From Xylanimonas protaetiae (GTDB taxonomy: Bacteria > Actinomycetota > Actinomycetes > Actinomycetales > Cellulomonadaceae), in the NCBI RefSeq assembly GCF_004135385.1, contig NZ_CP035493.1:2795440-2859439 (forward strand): a stretch of 64,000 nucleotides of DNA, read 5' to 3'. A program made the translations under genes and the position numbers. Of this stretch, positions 17,314 through 24,099 are shown piece by piece (positions within the stretch are counted from its first letter, which is position 1; each line of letters starts with the position of its first letter). The notes under the pieces are model-generated. The model searched no databases, was not told where the DNA came from, and saw nothing but the letters and a program-made list of their open reading frames with translations.

Positions 17314-17549
17314 CAGCCCTTGCCCCTGTCCGGGCCGGACCGGTCGTCGCCCCGCTCGTCGCGCCTGTCGTCGTCCTCCCGGCCTCCGTCGTCGTCGTGT
17401 CCGTCGTCGCCGTCGCGTCCGCCGTCGTCGCCCGGCGTCGGGCCGACGGCGGTGAAGCCGGCGAACCCGCCGAGCCCGGCGACGACCGCGACGGCCAGGC
17501 CGACCAGGACCGGCCGGCGGTCGACCCCGTCGGGGTCCGGCGCGTTCAC
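17313..17549 (-). CDS. 78-residue membrane protein with a charged Asp/Arg/Gly tail
   Basis: GTG start at 17549 overlaps the stop of the DUF6529 gene (GTGA), so it is translationally coupled. Residues about 13-32 form one hydrophobic helix (PVLVGLAVAVVAGLGGFAGF). The last 43 residues are almost only Asp, Gly, Arg and Glu, repeating DDGG-like units. Function unknown. Asp/Arg-rich tails of this kind could bind cations or another protein, but that is speculation. The following 31-residue gene starts on its stop codon. Confidence 0.65.
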   Translation of the reverse strand: MNAPDPDGVDRRPVLVGLAVAVVAGLGGFAGFTAVGPTPGDDGGRDGDDGHDDDGGREDDDRRDERGDDRSGPDRGKG

Positions 17550-18088
17550 GGGCCCACCGTCAGCAGGTACCAGAGCCCGGACGTCGCCCAGACGACGCCG
17601 AGCAGCGCGACCACGAGCCCGCCGAGCACGGGCAGCACCCACCCGGGCAGGCCGCGCACGCGTAGCGCGAGCATCTTCACGGTGAAGACGCCGAAGAACG
17701 CGCAGCCGAGCACGGAGTGCACCAGCACGCGCGTGGAGCGGTCCTCGAACCCGAGCGACCACACGCACGCGAACGCGACGGGCAGCGCGAGCCCGAACGC
17801 GGCGACCCCGCTCCACCGGTGGACCCAGGCGACCCAGCCGGGGCCGCCGCGGTACATCGCGACGGCGGAGGCGAGCTGGACCACGACGAGGGCGGCCGCG
17901 GCGGTCGCGAGGGCGGTCTTCGCCGCGACCATCGAGCCGAACCAGAGGGTGAACAGCGGGGCCCCGTCCCCGGGGTGGGCGTCGGCGTAGCCGGCCAGCG
18001 CACCGGAGACGGCGATCCCGGCCGCGACGGCGCCCGCGAGCGCCCACCGCCAGCGGGCAGTGCGCGCGACCTCGGCGTCGGCGGCCAT
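17546..18088 (-). CDS. DUF6529-like polytopic membrane protein
   Basis: 180 residues with about five membrane helices (for example WALAGAVAAGIAVSGALAGY, TALATAAAALVVVQLASAVAM, WSGVAAFGLALPVAFACVWSL, LGCAFFGVFTVKML). Several His residues in or near helices (HPGD, WVHRWSG, LVHSVLG) resemble the haem-ligand pattern of b-type cytochrome membrane proteins, hinting at a redox role; this is an inference from family resemblance. It heads a three-gene coupled operon with two small membrane proteins. The ATG at 18088 follows the TetR gene on the same strand, with a weak -10. Confidence 0.75.
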   Translation of the reverse strand: MAADAEVARTARWRWALAGAVAAGIAVSGALAGYADAHPGDGAPLFTLWFGSMVAAKTALATAAAALVVVQLASAVAMYRGGPGWVAWVHRWSGVAAFGLALPVAFACVWSLGFEDRSTRVLVHSVLGCAFFGVFTVKMLALRVRGLPGWVLPVLGGLVVALLGVVWATSGLWYLLTVGP

Positions 18089-18134
18089 GGGCCTACCGTG
18101 CCAACCGCCGGGCGGCGCGGCAAGCCCGCGCGGC

Positions 18135-18689
18135 TCAGGGGGCGATGACGCGCTCCACGGACCGCCGCACGTCTGCGGCGGCCTCGTCGGCGGTGGTGCC
18201 GCTCGCGAGCACGCCGAGCGCGGCCCCGTAGACGACGCCGAGCACCTGGCCGAGGAGCCGGTCGGGGGTCTGCGACCGGTCGAGGTCGGTGCGCTGCTCC
18301 AGGGCTGCGGCGAGCGCCGCCATCTTGGCAACCTGCGACGACGCCCCGGGCTCGATCGTGGCGAGCCGCCCGGGGCGCTCGAGCGTGTGCCAGAGCAGCA
18401 GGCGGGTCAGGTCGGAGCGCTCGACCGTGAAGCGGAACAGGCGCTCGGCGTAGCCGGGCAGGTCGTCGGCGTCGAAGGGCACGGTGTCGAGGAGCTCGGC
18501 GATGCGGTCGGCGAGCACGCGGTCGAACAGGGCGTCCTTGCCGCCGAAGTTGGCGTAGATCCGCTCTTTGTTGGCCCCGGCGCGGGCGGCGATGCGGTCG
18601 ACGCGCGCGCCGGCCAGGCCGTGCTCGGCGAACTCGTCCCCGGCGGCGGCCAGGATGCGCTCCGGGGTGGTGCGCTGGCTGCTCGGCAT
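18135..18689 (-). CDS. TetR-family repressor
   Basis: 184 residues. N-terminal TetR helix-turn-helix (TPERILAAAGDEFAEHGLAGARVDRIAARAGANKERIYANFGGKDALF); the rest is an all-helical ligand domain. The coding-strand box TAGGGT (18701-18696) sits 6 bases before the ATG with no ribosome-binding site, so the mRNA is probably leaderless. It lies directly downstream of an SDR gene whose upstream region holds a 28-bp perfect palindrome, the most likely operator. Ligand unknown. Confidence 0.93.
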   Translation of the reverse strand: MPSSQRTTPERILAAAGDEFAEHGLAGARVDRIAARAGANKERIYANFGGKDALFDRVLADRIAELLDTVPFDADDLPGYAERLFRFTVERSDLTRLLLWHTLERPGRLATIEPGASSQVAKMAALAAALEQRTDLDRSQTPDRLLGQVLGVVYGAALGVLASGTTADEAAADVRRSVERVIAP

Positions 18690-18698
18690 GGGCCCACC

Positions 18699-19616
18699 CT
18701 AGGCGAGGGGGAGCGCGGTCCCGGTGATCTGCTCGGCGGCGGCCCAGACCCGGGCGGCCGCGGCGTCGTCGCGCATGCGCCGGTTGAGGCGGGCGGGGCC
18801 GGGCTCGCCCACGAGCGTGAACCGTCCCGTCGGCCCGTAGTACGCCCCGTTCGCCGCGGCGGGGTCGGCGGCGGCGAACAGGATCGGGCCCGCGCCCTCG
18901 GGCGGCAGCATGGACGGCAGGATGCGCATGCCCTGCAGGGGGCTCCAGCGCGGCTTCGCGCGGCCGAGGTTCGGGCCCGCGCTCTGGAGGTTGGTGCGGG
19001 TGAAGCCGGGGTGCGCGGCGGTCGAGACGAGGCCCCAGCCCCGCCGGTCGGAGACGTGGGCGAGGTGCCGGGCCAGGTACAGGTCGGCGAGCTTGGAGGC
19101 CGCGTAGGCGCCCGACGCCGAGTAGCGGCGGGTCCGGTCGGGGTCGGCGAGGTCGATGCGGCCCCAGTTCGCCGTGCCCGAGCTCATGGTCGCGACGCGC
19201 GGGGCGGGGGAGGCGAGCAGCAGCGGGAGCAGGAGGTTCGTCAGGGCCAACGGGCCGAGGAAGTTGGTGCCCCACTGGAGCTCGTGCCCGTCGACGGTCT
19301 CGTGCCGGGTCGGTACGGCCATGACGCCCGCGTTGTTGACGAGCGTGTCGAGGTGGTCGAGGTCGCGGTGGAGCCCGTCCGCGAACGCGCGGACGGACGT
19401 GAGGTCGGCGAGGTCGACGATCCGCACCTCGGCCTGGGCCCTCGGGTGCGTCGCGTGCAGCGCCGCGAGCGCGGCGTCGCCGCGTCCCTGGTCGCGCACG
19501 GCGAGGACGACGCGGGCGCCCGCGCCGGCGAGGCGTACGGCGGCCTCGCGTCCGGTCCCGGAGCTGGCTCCGGTGACGACGACGGTGCGGCCGGTCTGGC
19601 GGGGGACGGTGTACAT
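18699..19616 (-). CDS. SDR-family oxidoreductase (WW-oxidoreductase / light-dependent protochlorophyllide reductase-like group)
   Basis: 305 residues. Cofactor motif TGASSGTG at residues 15-22, NNAG at 93-96, and the active-site YAASK with an upstream Ser (MSSGTANWG), so this SDR is catalytically complete, unlike the one at 9968. The large C-terminus with HPGFTRTNLQ is typical of the extended WWOX/RDH-like group. It probably reduces or oxidises small carbonyls with NADP(H). Expression is likely controlled by the adjacent TetR through the palindrome 26 bases upstream of its start. Confidence 0.9.
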   Translation of the reverse strand: MYTVPRQTGRTVVVTGASSGTGREAAVRLAGAGARVVLAVRDQGRGDAALAALHATHPRAQAEVRIVDLADLTSVRAFADGLHRDLDHLDTLVNNAGVMAVPTRHETVDGHELQWGTNFLGPLALTNLLLPLLLASPAPRVATMSSGTANWGRIDLADPDRTRRYSASGAYAASKLADLYLARHLAHVSDRRGWGLVSTAAHPGFTRTNLQSAGPNLGRAKPRWSPLQGMRILPSMLPPEGAGPILFAAADPAAANGAYYGPTGRFTLVGEPGPARLNRRMRDDAAAARVWAAAEQITGTALPLA

Positions 19617-19641
19617 GGCGTGGCTCCCTGGTTTGTGAGGT

Positions 19642-19669
19642 CATGCCAACCAACTAGTTGGTTGGCATG
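19642..19669. promoter_or_regulatory. 28-bp perfect palindrome, TetR operator candidate
   Basis: The sequence is fully self-complementary over 28 bases and centred on ACTAGT (core CCAACCAACTAGTTGGTTGG). It is AT-richer than its surroundings and lies 26 bp upstream of the SDR start, where a repressor would block transcription. Regulator inferred: the TetR at 18135-18689. Confidence 0.85.
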
Positions 19670-19725
19670 TGTCCAGGGTGCACCCAGGGCGCCGCGGTGC
19701 GCAAGCCGTGGCGCGCGCGGTCTGC

Positions 19726-19761
19726 GTCTCAGGTGTCTCAGGTGTCTCGGGCGTCTCAGGC
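19726..19761. repeat. Four 9-bp tandem repeats across the YdjM gene stop
   Basis: Units GTCTCAGGT, GTCTCAGGT, GTCTCGGGC and GTCTCAGGC at 19726, 19735, 19744 and 19753. The minus-strand stop codon (19756-19758) lies in the fourth unit, so slippage here could change the C-terminus of the membrane hydrolase. Confidence 0.8.
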
Positions 19762-20595
19762 GCCGAGCAGGGCCGCCGTCGTCGTCGTGAACCAGGCGGC
19801 GGAGGCGTCCCACAGCGCGAGCGTGTCGACGCCGAGCAGGTCGAGCGCGGCCCAGCCGACGCCCACGACGGCATAGATGCTCACCGGCGTCATGACGAGC
19901 CACTCGCGCCACGACCCGGCGTCGCCGAGCAGGGGGACGGACACGTTGCCGCCGCGGCGCCACACGTTGTCGAACGGGAGCACGGGGTGGCGGCGCACCC
20001 AGCGCGGCGAGCGGATACGGATCGGCCACAGCAGCGGCACGCCGTTCGTGGTGAGCAGGTCGCCGAGCAGGTGCACGAGGCCGCCGAGGCCCACGCAGAA
20101 CGGCATCCAGAACCATTCCTCAGGGGCGTAGACCGCGATGATCGTGGCGAGCGCGACAGACGCGAGCCACGACCAGGCGGTGCCGGTGCGCGTGATCCGC
20201 AGGGCGCGCAGGGCGAACGAGACGAGCAGCACCGCGACGATGCCCGGGCCGATGAGCACCTCGCCGAACGTCGACGTGCTGAACGTGACGTGGCCCGCCA
20301 ACCAGGCCAGCGCCGTGAAGACGGCGACGCCGAGCAGGGAGTGCGTGCCGCCGCGGTGGCCGCCCGAGACGGCCGCGATGCCGCGCGCCACGCCCTCCGA
20401 CACGGGCGGCAGGGAGTGGGCGATGGTGCCCGCGTGGTGGTCGGCGTCGGGCAGCAGCGCCGCGCCCGCGCACACCAGCGCCCCGGTGATGATCCCGACG
20501 TCGGAGACGGGGTAGAGGCCGAGCGCGATCGGTGTGGTCGCGGTGACGGCGACCCAGGCCGCCGCCCCTGACGCTGCATGGTGTCCGCCCATCAT
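19756..20595 (-). CDS. Membrane-bound metal-dependent hydrolase, YdjM/DUF457 type
   Basis: 279 residues from the double ATG at 20595. Metal-ligand motifs of the family are present: GGHHAASG at the start, LLPDADHH near residue 47, GGHRGGTHSLLG, and GLVHLLGDLLTTNGVPLLWP. At least five membrane helices. E. coli YdjM is an SOS-inducible member of unknown activity. A coding-strand TACGGT box (20609-20604) lies 8 bases before the start, so the mRNA is probably leaderless. Divergent from the DUF2568 gene. Confidence 0.85.
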   Translation of the reverse strand: MMGGHHAASGAAAWVAVTATTPIALGLYPVSDVGIITGALVCAGAALLPDADHHAGTIAHSLPPVSEGVARGIAAVSGGHRGGTHSLLGVAVFTALAWLAGHVTFSTSTFGEVLIGPGIVAVLLVSFALRALRITRTGTAWSWLASVALATIIAVYAPEEWFWMPFCVGLGGLVHLLGDLLTTNGVPLLWPIRIRSPRWVRRHPVLPFDNVWRRGGNVSVPLLGDAGSWREWLVMTPVSIYAVVGVGWAALDLLGVDTLALWDASAAWFTTTTAALLGA

Positions 20596-20603
20596 GGGGC
20601 ACG

Positions 20604-20645
20604 ACCGTACCGGTACTTCTACGCAGGTCAGGGACGCGGTACCGT
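20604..20645. promoter_or_regulatory. Back-to-back leaderless promoters
   Basis: TACGGT on the minus strand (20609-20604) is 8 bases from the YdjM ATG, and TACCGT on the plus strand (20640-20645) is 7 bases from the YrdB ATG. Neither start has a ribosome-binding site. The 57-bp divergent gap therefore serves both genes. Confidence 0.6.
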
Positions 20646-20652
20646 CGCGTCC

Positions 20653-21051
20653 ATGACTGCGACGGGGCAGCCTGATCCCGACCTCGGGCCTGTCCAGGAG
20701 GGGCCCGCGGCGATCGTGCGCGGGGTCGCCCTCCTGGCGCGGTTCCTGCTCGAGCTCGCCCTCTACGTGACCGTCGCCTACGTCGTGTACACGGTGTCTG
20801 GCCGCGGGTCGCTGCGGGGGATCGCGGCCGGGGCCGCGGTGGTCGCCGTCGGCGCCGTGTGGAGCGTGTGGCTCTCCCGGCGGGCCACGCACCGGCCGGC
20901 CGAGCCCGTCAGGCTGCTTCTCGAGGTGCTCCTCTTCGCCGGGTGCGGTGCTGCGCTGTGGGGGCTCGGCCACCCGGTCCTCGGGGCGGCGCTCGTGGCG
21001 GCGTGGGTCGCGGACCGGGTGGTGCTGGCGAGCGTCCGGCCCGTCACCTGA
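20653..21051 (+). CDS. YrdB/DUF2568 family membrane protein
   Basis: 132 residues. Four membrane helices: LLARFLLELALYVTVAYVVY, IAAGAAVVAVGAVWSVWL, VRLLLEVLLFAGCGAALWGLG and LGAALVAAWVADRVVLASV. The conserved ELALY motif and the polar spacer with HRPAEPVRLLLEV match DUF2568. Function unknown. Leaderless start with TACCGT 7 bases upstream. Its end overlaps the convergent oxidoreductase gene by 8 bases. Confidence 0.82.
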   Translation: MTATGQPDPDLGPVQEGPAAIVRGVALLARFLLELALYVTVAYVVYTVSGRGSLRGIAAGAAVVAVGAVWSVWLSRRATHRPAEPVRLLLEVLLFAGCGAALWGLGHPVLGAALVAAWVADRVVLASVRPVT

Positions 21052-22402
21052 CCGGGTGGTTGGCGGCGAACAGCCGGTCCGGGTCGGCGGCGGCCCGCAC
21101 GGCCGACAGGAGCGCCCACGCGTCGGCGTCGTAGCCGACGCGGGCGTCGACGGCCGACTCCGCGAACCCGAGGTACTGGCGCCCGGTGAGCCACGGGGCC
21201 ATCGCGGTGACGAGGCCCTCCGCCTGAGCCCGCAGCCGCACCGCGTCGTCGTGCGACGGGGCGATCCCCACGGTGAAGAGCAGGAACTGCCCGGGCAGGT
21301 GGGACAGCGCCCCCGCGCCCTCGACGACGCGGCCGAGCGCCCCGCCGAGCTGGCGCAGCTCGGCAGCGAGCAGCCCGGGCTCGCGGTCCCATGCCGCGAG
21401 CAGCGCGTCGACGGCGGCCTCGGGCAGCGCCGCCAGCGACCCGGACGCCGACACGGACGGCGACGGGCCCTCCGGGTCCAGGTGCAGCCGGGCGACGGCG
21501 GCGGCCGGGACGCGCGCGAACGTGTCGAGCTCGGGCTCGAGCGCCCGCAGCGGGGCGAGGAGCTCGGCGGCGCGCTCGTCGGAGTCGAGCACCGCCCCGT
21601 CGAGCAGCACGACGTCGCGGCCGCGCAGGACGTCCGGCACGTCGGGGATCGGCGGGACGCGCAGCAGGCGGACCGTCGTGGTGATCTCGTCGGGGGCGTC
21701 AGGTGCCCAGCGCGCCCAGGTGCGCAGCACGTCGCGCGCCCGGGACGCGTCCCAGATCATGAGCCCGGCGTGCACGTCGGGCAGCGGGAACAGCGACACC
21801 TCGAGCGCGGTGACGACGCCGAAGCTGCCGCCCCCGCCGCGCACGGCCCAGAACAGGTCGCGGTGCTCGGTCGCGCTCGCGCGCACGATCTCGCCGTCTG
21901 CCGTCACGAGCTCGACGGCCACCACGCTGTTCGTGGTCAGGCCGCGCTTGCGGCCGTAGAGGAACAGCCCGCCGGCGAGGGCGAGGCCGACGAAGCCGAC
22001 GTCGGGCGCGGAGCCGTGCAGCACGGCCAGGCCGTGGGCCGCGGCGGCCTCGACGACGTCGATGGCCGGCGTGCCGCCGAGCACCCGGGCGACGCGTCGG
22101 ACCGGGTCGACCTCGACGCCGCGCAGCCGGTGCAGGCGCAGCAGCAGGACGTCGTCGAGGCCGTGCGCGGCGAGCGCGGCGGCGCTGTGGCCGGTGGACT
22201 GCGGGGCGACGCGCAGGCCGGCGGCCCGGGCGGTCCGCACGACGGCGGCGACCTCCGCGGCGTCGGCGGGCTCGGCGACCGCGGCGGGGCGCTGGTCGAC
22301 GGCGAGGTTCCAGGGGGTCCGGGCGTCGTCGTACCCGAGGTCGGAGGGAAGGTGGACGGTGGTCGCGGCAGCGAGCGCGGCGCGCTCTGCGGCGGTGGTC
22401 AT
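21044..22402 (-). CDS. FAD-linked oxidase, berberine-bridge-enzyme type
   Basis: 452 residues from the ATG at 22402. The PCMH-type FAD domain is clear: AAVAEPADAAEVAAVVRTAR, then PQSTGHSA (the His that usually carries the 8-alpha FAD link), and the RGGGGSFGVVTALEV motif. The C-terminal BBE segment ends NHPVR. The usual second attachment Cys (GxxG-C region) reads GLALAGGLFLYGRKRG, so only the His link is expected. Likely oxidises a sugar or alkaloid-like alcohol; substrate unknown. A 17-bp inverted repeat lies 48 bases upstream. Confidence 0.88.
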   Translation of the reverse strand: MTTAAERAALAAATTVHLPSDLGYDDARTPWNLAVDQRPAAVAEPADAAEVAAVVRTARAAGLRVAPQSTGHSAAALAAHGLDDVLLLRLHRLRGVEVDPVRRVARVLGGTPAIDVVEAAAAHGLAVLHGSAPDVGFVGLALAGGLFLYGRKRGLTTNSVVAVELVTADGEIVRASATEHRDLFWAVRGGGGSFGVVTALEVSLFPLPDVHAGLMIWDASRARDVLRTWARWAPDAPDEITTTVRLLRVPPIPDVPDVLRGRDVVLLDGAVLDSDERAAELLAPLRALEPELDTFARVPAAAVARLHLDPEGPSPSVSASGSLAALPEAAVDALLAAWDREPGLLAAELRQLGGALGRVVEGAGALSHLPGQFLLFTVGIAPSHDDAVRLRAQAEGLVTAMAPWLTGRQYLGFAESAVDARVGYDADAWALLSAVRAAADPDRLFAANHPVR

Positions 22403-22449
22403 GATGGTCACGGGGAAGACAGAGGCGGAGACCGCGTCTCGCGGACACT

Positions 22450-22466
22450 GTTCGCTCACAGCGAAC
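22450..22466. promoter_or_regulatory. Perfect 7-3-7 inverted repeat upstream of the flavin oxidase
   Basis: GTTCGCT-CAC-AGCGAAC. It lies 48 bases upstream of the oxidase start in a gap without other genes. The size and symmetry fit an operator of a TetR- or MarR-type repressor; no regulator gene is adjacent. Confidence 0.55.
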
Positions 22467-22520
22467 GGGTGGGCGTGCGGGCGGCGTGCCCGCGAGGGAC
22501 GAGGTAGGCGGACCGGCCGG

Positions 22521-24023
22521 CTACCCTCGCGGGACGAAGGTGAAGGTCGAGGCGAACGCTGCCGGTCGGCCGCCGCGCGGCCCCTGCCCGTCGCGGCGGG
22601 CCGCGCCCCCGTCGTCGCGGCCCTCGGACGACACGCCCAGCAGCGAACGCGTGATGCTCTCGGCGTCGGCCGTCATCTCGGTGACGGCGCCGGCGAGGTC
22701 GTCGTCCGTGACCTCGCGGCCGTCCTCGGAGGCGAGGAGCACCGCGCGGCGGATGACCTCCTTCACGAACGAGGCGGTGACGCCCAGGGTGCGCGCGGCG
22801 GCGTCGTCGAGCGCCTCGGGCGACAGCGGGAGCGGCCCGCGGTAGAGCTCGAACAGCCGGCGGAGCGCCTCGGCGTCGGGCAGCGGCACCTCGACCGCCA
22901 GGTCCACGCGCCCCGGGCGCTGGGCGAGGGCCCGCTCGAGCAGGTCGGCCCGGTTGGTGGTGAGCACGAACGCGACGTCGGCGTCCGGGGCCAGGCCGTC
23001 CATCGCGTCGAGCACCTCGAACAGCAGGGGCTGCGGCCCGTCCCGGAACGAGCGGTCCTCGGCGATCAGGTCACAGTCCTCCAGCACGACGATCGCCGGC
23101 TGCATGGCGCGCGCGGTCTCGGCGGCCAGCCCGACGAGCCGCAGGGTGGCGCCGGCGAGCACGACCACGGTGGTGCCCTCGCTGGCCCCGACCAGGTGCC
23201 GCACGGTGTGCGTCTTGCCCGTGCCCGGCGGGCCGTACAGGAGCACGCCGCGCTTGAGGTGCTGGCCCGCGGCGCGCAGCGCCTCCTTGTGCTGCGCGAC
23301 GCCGAGCACCTGCCGCTCGATCCGCACGAGCGTCCCGGGCGGCAGGATCACGTCCTCGGCGGGGACCGGCGTCCGCCGCAGGAACGTGATGCCCGACGCC
23401 GAGGGCTCGTACGGGTTGCCCGTGAACGACACGACCTGCCCGCGGAACACCGAGTGGGTGACCATCGCCGCACGCAGCTCGGCCAGCAGCGCGAGCGTGG
23501 TGGTCTCGCTCGCGCACAGCACCTCCAGGGCGCTCTGCATCCCGTGGCGTGGTGAGCCGGTGCGCTGCAGCAGCGCGACCGGGACGCCGTCGACGGCGAA
23601 CAGGTGCAGGCCGAACGCGACCGTGCGCCGCTCCGAGTCCGGCCCGGTGGCCGCGCGCGCGTAGTCGACCGCGCCGACCGGGAACTGCCGGAACCGCCCG
23701 GAGTGCTCGACGATCTCGGAGAACGACGTGTGCATGCGCTGCTCGCCGCCGCCGACACCGACCAGCCGGCCCCCGCCGTGCCCAGCGATCACGGCCTCGA
23801 GCGCCACGTCGGCGTCGACCTCGCGAAAGCTCGACACCGCCTCGGTCACGACGGCGAGGGTGCGGGGGTCGACGCCGAGGTGCTCGCGGAGCAGGTCGGA
23901 GACCGACAGACCGTCCTCGGTCTCGTTCTGCTGCTCGAGTCTCGCCGCCGCAGCGGACACCCGCTGGAACGCGGCCAGGAACGCGGTCAGGTCGGGGGTG
24001 GGCACGCCGTCGTCGGAGGTCAT
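22521..24023 (-). CDS. AAA-family ATPase with an uncharacterised N-terminal domain
   Basis: 500 residues. The C-terminal half is one classical AAA module: Walker A GPPGTGKTH near residue 253, Walker B IVVLEDCDL, sensor-1 LTTNRADLLERAL and the arginine-finger region QRPGRVDLAVEV. The N-terminal 190 residues match no domain I recognise. A basic, Gly-rich tail follows. Such proteins usually form hexameric unfoldases or remodelling machines; the client is unknown. Coding-strand TAGGGT (24036-24031) is 7 bases from the ATG, so the mRNA is probably leaderless. Not linked to the proteasome genes 30 kb away. Confidence 0.87.
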   Translation of the reverse strand: MTSDDGVPTPDLTAFLAAFQRVSAAAARLEQQNETEDGLSVSDLLREHLGVDPRTLAVVTEAVSSFREVDADVALEAVIAGHGGGRLVGVGGGEQRMHTSFSEIVEHSGRFRQFPVGAVDYARAATGPDSERRTVAFGLHLFAVDGVPVALLQRTGSPRHGMQSALEVLCASETTTLALLAELRAAMVTHSVFRGQVVSFTGNPYEPSASGITFLRRTPVPAEDVILPPGTLVRIERQVLGVAQHKEALRAAGQHLKRGVLLYGPPGTGKTHTVRHLVGASEGTTVVVLAGATLRLVGLAAETARAMQPAIVVLEDCDLIAEDRSFRDGPQPLLFEVLDAMDGLAPDADVAFVLTTNRADLLERALAQRPGRVDLAVEVPLPDAEALRRLFELYRGPLPLSPEALDDAAARTLGVTASFVKEVIRRAVLLASEDGREVTDDDLAGAVTEMTADAESITRSLLGVSSEGRDDGGAARRDGQGPRGGRPAAFASTFTFVPRG

Positions 24024-24065
24024 GGCTGGGACCCTAGGGCCGACGCCCGTCCCGCGCGACGGCTC

Positions 24066-24081
24066 CGCGGCGGTCGCCGCG
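24066..24081 (-). terminator. GC hairpin after the GH120-like gene
   Basis: CGCGGCG-GT-CGCCGCG lies in the 76-bp gap downstream of the glycosidase stop (24100) and upstream of the AAA promoter. It is a modest hairpin without a T-run, consistent with actinobacterial terminators. Confidence 0.4.
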
Positions 24082-24099
24082 CGGGCAGGGCGGCCCGGC

